Assembly: GCA_003550325.1 (NCBI GenBank)
Contig: QKWP01000045.1
Coordinates: 547,166 to 611,165 of the forward strand
Origin: Gigaspora rosea
Taxonomy: Eukaryota; Glomeromycota; Glomeromycetes; Diversisporales; Gigasporaceae
Direction of reading: 5' to 3'
Length of the DNA: 64,000 nt
Part shown: in pieces, positions 45,975 through 57,960 of the stretch
How positions within the stretch are numbered: the first letter of the stretch is position 1
Layout of the letters: each line of letters begins with the position of its first letter
Program-made: the position numbers and the translations under genes
The notes under the pieces: model-generated
The model's database searches: none
Told to the model about the DNA's origin: nothing
What the model saw: only the letters and a program-made list of their open reading frames with translations

Positions 45975-47284
45975 TCATATATTAGAGTAGTTATAATTCT
46001 ATCATTTGATGTTTATGAAAATTTTATTTATAAATGGCGATGGGCTTATAATTTTTCTATAATTAAATCGTATTAAATCGTGTTGGTCTATTTCTAATAT
46101 TGAGTTGTTGTGCATTGTGTAAATTCGAAGTTTTTATTTATCGTACATGTTAAAAATCTTAACGGTCTATTTTAGACCATTAAGAATCATAATGATCTAT
46201 CTGCTATCTTAGAACATTAAGATTTTAACGGTTTATTTTGGACTATTAAAATCTTAATAGTCTAAGAGATAGATCGTTAACGGACCAAGAGGTAAATTGT
46301 TTCAATATGATTTATTATATCATTTGTCGCAAAAATTTTTGCCAACCCGATATTGTACACATAGTATCAACCAATCATATCATGCCAGTTGTGTAACTAT
46401 ATTGAATCCAAATCTGGATCTGGATCTTTCTTATCCAGATCCAAATCTGGTCTTGGAATAATCCAGTTTTCAGATCGGATCCGGATCTTTAAAAATATCT
46501 GTCCAATCCAATCCATACGGAACACTACCCTAAAGTCACCTAAAGTCCTAATTCTGCTACAAAATTCTTATCTGGGCAGCCCGATTTCGAATTGGACACC
46601 GGGGTACAGCATATATACTACAAGTTGTATAAAAAAACTTAAAAAAAAACCAAAAAAACCCACTCGTTTGCTCAATTTTTACCCCTCTCTGCCTTTTACT
46701 CACTCTCTCTTTTACCCCTTTCTTTTTTTTACTCCTCTCTTCTTTTTACTCCTCTCTTTCTTTTACTCTTCTCTCCTTTTTACCTGCTAAATTACTATTA
46801 TAGCCCAGATTTTTCATTAGCACATTTCAAATATACCATTTATAAAAATTATGCCCATTAGCATTCTTTAAAATATATCTATTTTGCCATTTAGTGGGTT
46901 ACAAATATAACCTTTTTCTCCAATACCTACTTTTTAAATATAACCTTTTTTGAAAAACAGCCCTCTATTAGCTATTTTTTAACTATAACCTCACATAGAT
47001 TATTCAGGGTCCTGATTAGGCCAGACAAAGTTGATTTTTTGTTTTAATTTACATGAATCTGAAAACTTAAATAAGTAGGTCAGATTTTTTTTAAAATTTC
47101 TGTAATTAATAAGATAATGTTTATATCTAAGATTTGGTTATACAAAGTTAATTTTTTGTCTTCATTATATGGAATCTGAAAACTTTAGTTGGGCAGTTCA
47201 ATTTATTTTCTCTTTATTTAATTTGCATTTAAGATTAGACCAGGCAAAGTGAATTTTTTATTTTAATTTACATGGATTTGAGAA

Positions 47285-48466
47285 GACTGTTGCTAACTTG
47301 CCTGGTGTAATATCACCCAGTTTGGAAATCATGTTTGGAGACAGGTCGGAAGTCGACTCAGAAGCCCGGTGTTAACGATCACCTCTATCACGTAATCGAC
47401 AAGTATAGCGACCAACGTATTAATCTCATTATTATTTATTTATTAAACAATTTTTATTTTTTAAATATGACTAACTCGAAACATTTTATTTAAGGTGAAA
47501 TGCACCAATCCACATGCAATTATACATCGAATACACTACATTTCTATACTCGATACAGTTTGTGTTGCTTCGCTTATGCTCAGCAACACCTACAGAGTTC
47601 ACTTCGCTCACCCTGTAGTCGCTTGCTACGGCTGTCGCCTCCGCTTCGCTCCTTTAATCTAAACGCCTAATCTACCCAACTTGATTCTAACCCTGCCCCT
47701 AACCCTAAAGCTATTAACGTCACAAAAATCAAAACCAATACAAAAACCTAACGCACAACACAACAAGTAAAATGACGAACAGAACATTAAACATATTACG
47801 ACAAAACTCGGACCAACGACGAACCTACTCAGTAACACATCAAAAAATAAAAGAGTTAGTATTGTAGAATCTGAAAGCAAAAAAAAAAATGAAATATAAT
47901 GCCCAGGTAAGACAATAGAAAAGAAAGCCAAATAACGACACTAGCAACAAAGAGTTACCGAAATGGACAACAGGACGGCACCAAAATAGAGAAGGAAATG
48001 CCAAATAATGACACCAAAGCCAAAGAATTGCGACCAACGACAAAAAAGAAGTGCCAAATAAGACACCAAACGACAAAAGAAAAAGTCACCGAAATCGACG
48101 ACATCACGACAAAAGCGAAAAAAGTGACACCGGCAATGAAAATCACCAACATGAACGATAAGAGTCGCATCAAACAACGACACCAATGACGAAACTGTTG
48201 CTAAAAAAAATAAATAAAAGGCATTAGTACATGACAAAGCAAATAAAAAAAGTAAAAAAGAACAAGCAAAAAACAATACGGAATAGGGAATTAGATTTAG
48301 AAAAAAAACTCTTCTTCCTAAAAAATATCACCCAAGCGGTAAGAAAAGAAATACAAAAAAAAAAAAATACTTATAAAGATCTGATTGTATAACCGGTGGT
48401 GATCATATAAACAACGATCTTCACTGACATAGGTGATGTCACCTAGGGTGAAAATTAGTTAAAATC
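47285..48466. mobile_element. MULE-like element in the satellite (1.18 kb, 9-bp TSD)
   Basis: It is flanked by identical ATTTGAGAA (47276-47284, 48467-48475). The ends GACTGTTGCTAACTTGCCTG and the mirrored GATTTTAACTAATTTTCACC pair loosely and share GGTG...ATCACC further in. The interior is unusual for the window: a GC-richer CTTCGCTCACC tract (47,560-47,660) and a C/A-biased stretch of ACGACA and CCAAATAA words (47,900-48,190), which produces long but low-complexity frames on both strands. Confidence 0.65.
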
Positions 48467-49428
48467 ATTTGAGAATTTAGTTAGTAGATCAGTTTTTTTT
48501 TTAATTTAGTAAATTAATAGAATAATAAAATTTGGTCATGCGAAGTTAATTTTCATTTTCATTATACAAAATCTAAAAATTTTGGTTGGGCAGTCTGATT
48601 TTTTTCTCTTTATTTAATTTGCAACTAAGATTAGGCCAGGCAAAGTTGATTTTTCATTTTGATTAACATGGTTCTAAGAACTTAAATCAGTAGGTCAAAT
48701 TTTTTTTTAATTTTTGTAAATTAATAGGATAATGTACATATCTAAGATTTGGCTATACAAAATTAAATTTTCGTTTCATTACATAAAATCTAAAAACTTT
48801 AGTTAGCGGTCTGATTTTTTTTTAATTCGCATCTAAGATTAGATCAGGCAAAGTTAATTTTTCAGTTTAAATTATATAGATCTAAGAACTTAAATTAAAT
48901 TTTTTTTTTTAGGTTTTTTTTTAATTCACATCTAAGATTAGGCCAAGCAAAGCTGATTTTTTGTTTTGATTTACATAGATCTAAGAACTTAAATCGATAA
49001 ATCGGGGAGAGAGATTTTTTTAATTTCATAACTTAATAGGATAATAAGATTTGGTTATACAAAATTGATTTTTCATTTTCATTATACAAAATCTGAAAAC
49101 TTCGATCAAGCAGTCTGATTTTTTTCTCTTTATTTAATTCACATCTAAAATTGGATCAGGCAAAGTTAATTTTTCATTTTGATTTATATGAATCTAAAAA
49201 CTTAAGTCAGAGGTCAAATTTTTTTATTTTTTTTAATTTCTGTAAATTAATGGGATATTGTTTATATTTAAAATTTGGTATATAAAGTTAATTTTTTATT
49301 TTCATTATATGAAATCTGAAAACTTTGGTCGGGTACTCTGATTTTTTTCACTTTATTTAATTTGTATCTAAGATTATAGCAGGTAAAGTTGATTTTTAGT
49401 TTTGATTTATATGGATCTGAGAACTTAA

Positions 49429-50477
49429 CAGTCATCTGATTTGTCACACAAATATTAGATGTAAATTTCATATATATGAAATTTTAAAAAATTACATATA
49501 AAATTACTATAAACTTTGAAGCGATGATGTTTTTCAACCTACATATTAATTTAAAATTAAATTTTGCGATTATATAAAGCAAAAGAAGGTAAATAAAAAA
49601 CCTTTCATGCCAAGCCACAGTTCTGCTATCTTTGCACAAAACGAATGTAACTTTGCCAAAAACAAATATTTATCAATTTTAAGATCATAATTATATGTAA
49701 AATCATACCCTGAACAACTTTACTTAGACGAAGAAAGTAGGTTACATTGTAAGAAAAATATGTTGTCTATGTACAAACGTTAAAATTTTTAACTTTACAA
49801 TATAAAACTTTTTTCATTAGGTAACCTACTTTGGTCACTTAAGCAAAGTTGTTCAGCACGTAATTTTACTCAGTCCAAGGTCAAAATGTGTTTTTTTTTG
49901 GCTATTTTCTAGGTGAAAAATGGGGTTGATGTTAGAAAAAAATTTTTTTTAAAAAAAAATTTTTTAGAAAAAATTTTTTTTCTAACTTGACCCTATTTTT
50001 CATTTAGAAAATGGCTAAAAAACGCGTTTTGACCCCAGACTGAGTAAAATTATGTGGTAAACAACTTTGCTTAAGCGACTAAAGTAGGTTATCTAATAAA
50101 AAAAAAAGATTTATATTGCAAAGTTAAAAATTTTAACGTTTGTACATAGTCAACCCATTTTTCTTACAAGGTAGCCTACTTTCTTTGTCTAAATAAAGTT
50201 GTTCAGAGCATGATTTTACATATAATCATAATTTTAAAATCGATAAATATTTGTTTTTGGCGAAGTTAAATTTTAGATTTGTGCAAAGATGACAGAACTG
50301 TGGCTTGGCAAAAAAGGTTTTTTATTCACCTCCTTTTGCTCTATATAATCGCAAAATTTAATTTTAAATTAATATATAGGTTGAAAAATATCATCGCTTC
50401 AAGTTTATAGTAATTTTATATATAATTTTTTAAAATTTTATATATTTGAAATTTACATGCGACAAATCGGATAACTA
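49429..50477. mobile_element. 1.05-kb near-perfect palindrome inserted at TTAA
   Basis: The ends are CAGTCATCTGATTTGTCAC and the mirrored TAGTTATCCGATTTGTCGC, flanked by TTAA (49425-49428, 50478-50481). The two arms of about 515 bp mirror each other around 49,955 (TTTTTTTTAAAAAAAAATTT) and include GAACAACTTTACTTAGACGA, ACAGTTCTG and GACCTTGG...GACCCCAG. There is no open frame. It is a fold-back element dropped into a satellite unit. Confidence 0.85.
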
Positions 50478-50615
50478 TTAAGTTGGTAGGTTAGTTTTTT
50501 TTTAATTTGGTAAATTAATAGGATAATAAGATTTGGCCACACAAAGTCGATTTTCATTTTTATTACATGAAATGCGAAAACTTTAGTTGGGCGGTCAGAT
50601 TTTTTTTTTTAGTTA

Positions 50616-51303
50616 TCCTATAAAAAATCCTATTCAAACAGGTACATGTTTCTATAGAAAAGCACATAATCTGTGGAATGGCCAGAGAATTGTATTTGCA
50701 CATGTGAATTTCACATTGGCACAACTAAAATGAACTAAATTAAACCATCTGCTCGGACATTTTGATTGTAAATAAACTAGGTTTCACTATATTTTATTAA
50801 GTCAAAATTTACAGGTTTTGGCACACTCAGCACATGTAAGTTCATGTCATATATTTTTTACAAGTTATATAAGTAAAAGTAAACTTAATTAGCTGGAGTA
50901 TAATATAATTGTAAAGGGTTGTTATTATAGTAAATATGCCTATAGCAAAATTTTGCAAAAAAATTTTTTTGTTGGGAATTAAAGAGCTTTTCATAGACAA
51001 AATTTTGTGATACTTAAAAAAAGTTGGTTGTTTTGAATTTTTACATTACATCTGATTCTGCGAATTATTGGCCATATGAGATATACATGCTATTTAGTAC
51101 GTATAATTCCAACCAACAAACCTATACGTCGCATCTTGAATACTGTATAAAAAGCTTACACATGCCATTTTGAACATGCACAAAAGTATCATTTTAGCAT
51201 GTGCCATTCTATGAAATGTGCATGTATATGCCACAGTACATGTGCCATTACAAACTTCTCTATACTAAACTTTAATACTATTCAGACCACTTTTTACATA
51301 GGG
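50616..51303. mobile_element. possible Harbinger-like insertion in the satellite (688 bp)
   Basis: The non-satellite block is bounded by TTA on both sides (50613-50615, 51304-51306), with weak inverted ends TCCTATAAAAAATCC and the mirrored CCCTATGTAAAAAGT. Inside are ACATGTGCCATT words repeated near 51,170-51,260. No gene. Confidence 0.4.
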
Positions 51304-53330
51304 TTAATTCGCATTTAAGATTAGGCCAAACAAATTTGATTTTTCATTATGATTTACATAGTACTAAGAATTTAAGTCAGTAGGTCAGTTTTTTTTTAAT
51401 TTTTATAAATTAATAGGATAATGTTTACAACATAATTTGGCCATACGAAGTTGATTTTTGTTTTAATTATATGAAATATAAAAACTTCGGTTAGCATTCT
51501 GATTATTTTTTTCTTTTTTAATTCACATCTAAGAATAGGCCAAACAAAGTTGCTTTTTTGGTTTGATTTATATGGATCTGTGAACTTAAGTTGGTAGCTC
51601 ATATTTTTTTTATTTTTTACTTTCTATAAATTAATAGAATAATGTTCATATCTGAGTTTGGCCATATAAAGTTGATTTTTCATTTTTATTGTACAAAATA
51701 TGAAACTTTGGTCAGGCAGTCTGATTTTTTTCTTTTTATTTAATTCATATCTAAAATTAGGCCAAACAAAATTGATTTTTCATTTTGATTTATATGGATC
51801 TGAGAACTTAAATCGGTAAGTTAGATTTTTTTATTTTTTTATTTTTTTAATTTATATAAATTAATATGATAATGTTCATAACTGATATTTGGTCACGTGA
51901 AGTTATTTTTTCATTTCATTATATAAAATCTGAAAGCTTCATTTGAACAGTTTGATTTTTTTCTCTTTATTCAAATCGCATTAGCGATTAGGCCAAGAAA
52001 AGTTAATTTTTCTTTTGATTTATATGAATCTGAGAACTTAAGTCAGTAAGTTAAATGTTTTTTTTTATTTTTTTTTATTTTTTAATTTTTGTAAATTAAT
52101 GGAATAATGTTCATATCTAGGATTTGGTTATGCGAAATTGATTTTTTATTTTTATTACATAAATCTAAAAACTTCAGTGAGGTAGTCCAATTTTTTTTCT
52201 CTTTATTTAATTCACATCTAGGATTAGACCAGGCAAAATTGATATTTTATTTTAATTTACATAGATCTGTAAGTCAGATTTTTTTTAATTTCTGTAAATT
52301 AATAGGATAATGTTTGCATCTAAGATTTTTCATTTTCATTATATGAAATCTAAAAACTTTGGTTGTGTGGTTTAATTTTTTTTCCTTTATTTAATTCTAT
52401 CTAAAATTAGACCAGGTGAAGTGAATTTTTCTGTTTGATTTATATGGAACTAAAAACTTAAGTTGGTAAATTTTTTTTTTATTTTTTGTAAATTAATAGT
52501 ATAATGTTCACATCTAAAATTTGGCTACATGAAGTTGATTTTTCATTTTAATTATATGAAATCTGAAAACTTGGTTGAGTGGTCTGATTTTTTTCTATTT
52601 ATTTATATAATTTATATCTAAGATCAAGCTGGCAAAGTTGATTTTTCAGTTTGATTTATGTGGATCTGAGAACTTAAATCAGTAAGTCACATGATTTTTT
52701 TTTTTAATTTCTGTAAAGAAATAGGATAATGTTCATATTTAAAACTTGGTCATGTAAAGTTGATTTTTCATTTTTATTATATAAAATCTAAAAACTTATT
52801 TGGGTATCTAAGATTAGACCAGGCAAAGTTAATTTTTAGTTTTGAATTATGTGGATCTAAGAACTTAAATTAATAAGTTAGGTTTTTTTAAATTTCTGTA
52901 AGTTAATGGAATAATATTTATATCTAAGATTTGGCTACATGAAGTCAAGTTTTTGTTTTCATTATACAAAATTTGAAAACTTCAGTAGAACAGTTTGATT
53001 TATTTTTATTTTTATTTTTGCATTTAATATTAGGCCAAAAAAAAGTTAATTTTTTAGTTTAAATTGTATTAATCTAAAAACTAAAGTTGGTAGTTAGATT
53101 TTTTTTTTAATATACTATAAATTAATAGAATAATATTCGCATTAAAATTAGATTGCATAAAGCTTAATTTTTTGGTTTAAATTGCATAAAATCTAAAAAC
53201 TTCGAGCAGTTAAAAAATTTTTTTTACTTTAGATCATGCAAAGTTGATTTTTCGTTTTGCATTATATGGATTTCAAAATTCGAGATGGATAGATGGATTT
53301 TTATTTTTTTTTAATGTACTGCAAATAGAA

Positions 53331-54526
53331 TAATGTTCATGTAAGGTTATATGAGATTAATTTTCATTTTGCACAACAAGAAATCAAAAAATTGGGCTAG
53401 TAATTATATTTTTCTGCCAGTCCTATCAGACAATTATAGAAAATTAAGGTCTCTGTTAGTGATACTAATGAAAATAGCAGAAAAAAATAGATATCAAAAA
53501 TCGAACAATTGGTACAATTGGGAACTGAAAAAAAAAATTTGAAAAAATTAAAAATTGGAACAGCAGGTTATACAAAACAATAATTCAACTTTGCTTGGCC
53601 TTAAATTAATAAATAATATTGACGTTGAACATACTAGAGCACTATAATATTAAATTTTAAACCAGATTTTTTATTATGCAAAAATCATAATACTTCCAAT
53701 ACTAGCTACTGTATGTATTGATTAATAAATAAGTTCTTTAATAAAATACTTTATGGTAAATTATATACAACTAATACTACTTAACTAGGACCCGAAATAT
53801 ATATAGATAGATCAAGTTAATTATAGGGTTACTAAAAAAAGAAAGATCTGTAGAAAAAACTTAAAACTAAGCAAAAAAATTACTATAAATAGAAAAGATC
53901 TGCATAAAAAACCTCAAAAATAAGCAAACTCGAACCTGACCTATCTATGTATATTTTGGGGTCCTACTTAACTGCATATTATGATCACAAGATAATAAAT
54001 TCTGTAACAGAATTTTTGCAACAACTTATAATAAAATTTTAGTAATTTCAATACTAATACTGCTGCATATACCATATTAGTGAGCAAATTCTATGACAGA
54101 ATTCTTTACGACAAACCGTGATAGTCATAATAGAGATTATAATAATCACTTAATAATCCAATATACCTTATATGAGCTTATAGAATCTTTTAAGCTACTA
54201 ATATAATTTAAAAACTCTAAAATCCTTATAATAAGGCAGAATGGGGGGATAACGGTGCCAAATAATTCTTTTTCATGATAGTTGTACTGATTATTATATT
54301 GGTAATGGGTGGCGTTTTTGCTTTGCGATGCACTTACGTAATATTCATGCATATGTGTGCATATTACATGAATATTAAGTATACAGGATTCGTACATTTG
54401 TATGTACTGTACTGTATTCTATTTTTTCTCACAAATTTTATTTTAAAATAAGATGTTAATACTTGCAATCATAATTAACATAACAAGAAAAGATTCTACG
54501 ACAATATCTGTGAATCCTGTTATTGA
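53331..54526. other. AT-rich intergenic, nothing recognised
   Basis: A loose 75-bp duplication (AGATCTGYANAAAAAACYT) lies near 53,845-53,925. The open frames at 53,351 and 54,146 lack motifs. Confidence 0.35.
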
Positions 54527-54898
54527 TCATCGCGACAAGTTTTTTTTCGAGTCAACGTGAGGTCGACGGATCGAAAAGATGCCAAGCAGATGAAGGTGCT
54601 CCTGAAACCAATGGCAGAAACCAGTCTGAACTGGTTTGATCAAGCTCAAAGCCGAATTGATGCAACCAACTTCAGGTGAGTATGAATTTAATGACCTGTC
54701 TTAAATGGCAATCACTAACCCGATAAGGATCGCTGTGAGAATAAAAGCAAGTCAGAGGTGCAAATGGCCACACGCAAACTCAAGTTGCAGCAGACCACAA
54801 TTCGCAATATGAATTGCTATTTTGGAAGCTTATCCCGTATCAGTTTAATTATGCATAACGACAAACTACAGTTAAATGTAATAAGTGCATTCATCAAA
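54527..54898 (+). CDS. possible two-exon gene fragment, unrecognised
   Basis: The first open stretch (54,527-54,673) reads FFRVNVRSTDRKDAKQMKVL, then LKPMAETSLNWFDQAQSRID, and ends at a consensus donor CAG|GTGAGT. A second stretch (54,717-54,898) reads PDKDRCENKSKSEVQMATRK, then LKLQQTTIRNMNCYFGSLSR, and ends at TAA. Base composition is richer in G+C than the surroundings. It sits upstream of a tandem repeat and a Helitron 3' end, so it may be a captured host fragment. No family recognised. Confidence 0.3.
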
Positions 54899-55239
54899 TA
54901 AAACTTAACTCCGGCATATTAGTCCGGACTAATCCAACTTTTGGAACATGCATGCAATACTTTTCAATATATGTTGTGCATTGGGATAATCATTGATGAT
55001 TAATATGGTTAGTAGGCTCCGCTAATAAGTTGCATGTGTACAAGATTTTTTTCATATATGTTAGTTGATCATGATACTCAGTAGGTGCTCGCGCATGATA
55101 TTTTATCCGTAAATGTAGTTATGAAAAAACTTATTTAAAACCAATTTTGCCTGACCAGTCGTTTCTGGTGATCCCTGATTAGTTATCTTTTCGATCTGTT
55201 GACTTCTGTCAACTGACAAAAAAAAAAGATTTGTAACAG
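54899..55239. other. AT-rich intergenic, nothing recognised
   Basis: No open frame or repeat of note before the tandem array begins. Confidence 0.35.
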
Positions 55240-57160
55240 ACCACCAGAGTGAAAATGAAGTTTAATTCCTTTCACTTTAACGATGGTTTTCAAGAAAATA
55301 GGTGTATAATTAACCATAATCATTTAATCATTCAATAAATACCAGGGTAAGTACGAAGTTTAACTTTGTTTACTTTAACGATTGTGTTTTAGAAAAATGT
55401 ATGATTAACTATAATAATTTAGAATGAATATGAAATTTAATTCTGTTCAAATGTATGATTAACCGTAAACATTTAATCATTCAATAAAATTACCAGGACG
55501 AGTATTATATTTAATTCAGTTCACTTTAACGTGATTGTGTTTTAAGAGAATCATCTAATCACTCAATAAATCATCAGAGTGAGTATAATGTTGTTAGTCG
55601 AAATACTTAATTTAGTCAACTATTTAGGCAATTAGTGTCTAAATATATTTTGACATGGCATTATTTTTTTTTCGAAATGTCAAAAGTCTAAATTTGCCTA
55701 AATGTCTAAATAGTTGACTAAACAAATACTATGTGGCTAAATGTCTAAATAGTTGACTAAATATAATGCTATATGTCTAAATGTCTAAATTAAAATAAAC
55801 AATAAAAATATTATATATGTATATATGTATGTAGCATTAGTATATAATCATTTTATATTATCTATTTAGAAGTCTAAAATTTTAATAAATGTTCTATGCT
55901 TTTAAATATGGTGTTTATTATTAAATTGCATGTTATTAAAAATACTAAGCCTATATTTTGTACTTAGCCATTTCTAATGGCTGTATTTGTTGTTAATGCG
56001 CATTATTTAATTTAAACTTTAAACTGATAGTTTATACTTACCGGTAGCCATTTTATAATGTCTATGTTTGTTATTAATAATACGTATNNNNNNNNNNNNN
56101 NNNNNNNNNNNNNNNNNNNNNNNNNNNNNNNNNNNNNNNNNNNNNNNNNNNNNNNNNNNNNNNNNNNNNNNNNNNNNNNNNNNNNNNNNNNNNNNNNNNN
56201 NNNNNNNNNNNNNNNNNNNNNNNNNNNNNNNNNNNNNNNNNNNNNNNNNNNNNNNNNNNNNNNNNNNNNNNNNNNNNNNNNNNNNNNNNNNNNNNNNNNN
56301 NNNNNNNNNNNNNNNNNNNNNNNNNNNNNNNNNNNNNNNNNNNNNNNNNNNNNNNNNNNNNNNNNNNNNNNNNNNNNNNNNNNNNNNNNNNNNNNNNNNN
56401 NNNNNNNNNNNNNNNNNNNNNNNNNNNNNNNNNNNNNNNNNNNNNNNNNNNNNNNNNNNNNNNNNNNNNNNNNNNNNNNNNNNNNNNNNNNNNNNNNNNN
56501 NNNNNNNNNNNNNNNNNNNNNNNNNNNNNNNNNNNNNNNNNNNNNNNNNNNNNNNNNNNNNNNNNNNNNNNNNNNNNNNNNNNNNNNNNNNNNNNNNNNN
56601 NNNNNNNNNNNNNNNNNNNNNNNNNNNNNNNNNNNNNNNNNNNNNNNNNNNNNNNNNNNNNNNNNNNNNNNNNNNNNNNNNNNNNNNNNNNNNNNNNNNN
56701 NNNNNNNNNNNNNNNNNNNNNNNNNNNNNNNNNNNNNNNNNNNNNNNNNNNNNNNNNNNNNNNNNNNNNNNNNNNNNNNNNNNNNNNNNNNNNNNNNNNN
56801 NNNNNAGAATGAATATGAAATTTAATTCTGTTCAAATGTATGATTAACCGTAAACATTTAATCATTCAATAAAATTACCAGGACGAGTATTATGTTTAAT
56901 TCGGTTCACTTTAACGTGATTGTGTTTCAAGAGAATCATCTAATCACTCAATAAATCATCAGGGTGAGTATGAAGTTTAATTCTGTTCACTTTGATGATT
57001 GTGTTTTAAGACGATGTATTATTAGCCATAATCCATTTAATCGTTCAATAAATTACCAGGGTGAGTATGAAGTTTAATTCTTTCCACTTTAACAATTGCA
57101 TTCTATGTGCAATTAACGATGATCATTTAATCGTCCAATAAATTACTAGCATGAGTATAA
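55240..57160 (+). repeat. about 105-bp tandem repeat 'GAGTATGAAGTTTAATTC', interrupted and gapped
   Basis: Units contain GAGTATGAAGTTTAATTCTG, TTCACTTTAACGATTGTGTT, ATGTATGATTAACC and AATCATTTAATCATTCAATA + AATTACCAG. They occupy 55,240-55,595 and 56,806-57,160, with a fragment at 58,430-58,545. Between them 55,596-56,087 is a different AT-rich insert with repeated CTAAATAGTTGACTAAA words, followed by the N run. The repeat right of the gap duplicates 55,431-55,590 almost exactly. Confidence 0.7.
56088..56805. other. assembly gap (718 N)
   Basis: A run of unknown bases inside a tandem repeat. Any open frame crossing it is meaningless. Confidence 1.
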
Positions 57161-57544
57161 AGCTTAATTTTTTTCGGTATATCTATGCTCACTAAAAATT
57201 ATTGCAAAATCGCGCAACCGGACAACAACCAAGTAATTGCTCAATTATTATTGCTCGATTAGCTACTTTATTGCTATATACGAAAAAACATATTGGAATA
57301 GGTTCGCTATCCAAAAAAACTCTAGATTAATACTTGAAACTCAATATCTAATAGTCTATGAAAACTTATCTGAACCTGTACCAATCATTCTCTCAACCTA
57401 TCAGACACTAACTACTGACCCTTCAGTCCCCAAATTTCCTAAACCCAAAGGTCTCACCACACCCTGCCTACAATATGAAACTGCAACATAAGCAAGATAA
57501 CTAATATACGTATATAGCTAAAAAGAGAATCGGGAAGTCATTTT

Positions 57545-57960
57545 GTGTATCTTCAGGTACTTGTACTGACACTGCAGCTGTGGACCCTAACTGTCCATTA
57601 ATAAGGTCCTTGCACTGCCACTGCAGCTGCGGAGCTAACTATTCACTAATAAGTTCCTTGCACTGCCACTGTAGCCGCGGAGTCTAAATTCATTAATAAG
57701 GTCCTTACACTGCCACTGCAGCCGTGATTCTAACTTACCATTAATAAGGTCCTTGCACTGCCACTACAGCCGTGGAGCCTAACTGCTCATTTTTAAGGTC
57801 CTTGCACTATCACTGCAACCGCGGAGCCTTCTATTCACTAATAAGGTCCTTGCTGCTACTGCAGCTGCAGATTCTAACTGTCCATTAATAAGGGTCGCTT
57901 CACTGCCCCTGCAGCAGTGGAGCCCAAAAATTGCTACTGATGGTCCTTGCACTGCCATGC
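57545..57960 (+). repeat. 'CCTTGCACTGCCACTGCAGC' satellite, array 1
   Basis: About seven units of roughly 55-65 bp, each with AAGGTCCTTGCACTGC, a palindromic TGCAGC/GCTGCA and GGAGCCTAACT + ATTAATAAGG. This is GC-richer than its surroundings and shares its core with array 2 at 59.5 kb. Confidence 0.8.

Larger units (their letters stand above)
42125..46527. mobile_element. nested hAT-like element, 4.4 kb, perfect 8-bp TSD
   Basis: The ends are TAGTGTTCCTCAGATCCGAT and the mirrored TAGTGTTCCGTATGGATTGG. The flanks are identical CCCTAAAG (42117-42124, 46528-46535). GGATC/GATCC words are repeated just inside both ends (42,140-42,230 and 46,410-46,500), as in hAT subterminal regions. There is no transposase. 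It carries a TTAA MITE, a MULE-type MITE and a Helitron-like scar as later insertions. Confidence 0.8.
41718..47013. mobile_element. outer TIR element inserted in the satellite (5.3 kb with nested cargo)
   Basis: The termini are AGGACCCGAATAATCTATAT and the mirrored AGGACCCTGAATAATCTATG, pairing about 30 bp. The flanks GATCAGGC (41710-41717) and GATTAGGC (47014-47021) are an 8-bp duplication with one C/T change, taken from satellite sequence. About 0.9 kb belongs to this element; the rest is the nested 4.4-kb element. It is probably hAT-class and non-autonomous. Confidence 0.78.
39645..53330 (+). repeat. dimeric satellite array, about 215-bp units, broken by insertions
   Basis: Satellite segments are 39,645-40,147, 41,404-41,717, 47,014-47,284, 48,467-49,428, 50,478-50,615 and 51,304-53,330. 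One dimer has half A (GGATAATGTTCATATCTAAG, TTTGGCTATACAAAGTTGAT, AAATCTGAAAACTTCGGT) and half B (CATCTAAGATTAGGCCAGGC, AAAGTTGATTTTTCATTTTG, ATCTGAGAACTTAAGTCAGT). The halves are clearly related and alternate A-B-A-B. Spacing of successive B halves in 51.3-53.0 kb is 187-242 bp. The left edge has four shorter units of about 62 bp. It carries no gene. Function is unknown; a structural or centromere-like role is only a possibility. Confidence 0.8.

Noticed and set aside
47659-48276. Five overlapping frames, including hydrophobic 'membrane' proteins on minus
   Set aside because: They follow a C/A-biased repeated tract inside a TIR element. The plus and minus frames are equally open, and no domain is visible.
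56058-56865. Frames of more than 250 codons
   Set aside because: They are composed of unknown bases in the assembly gap.
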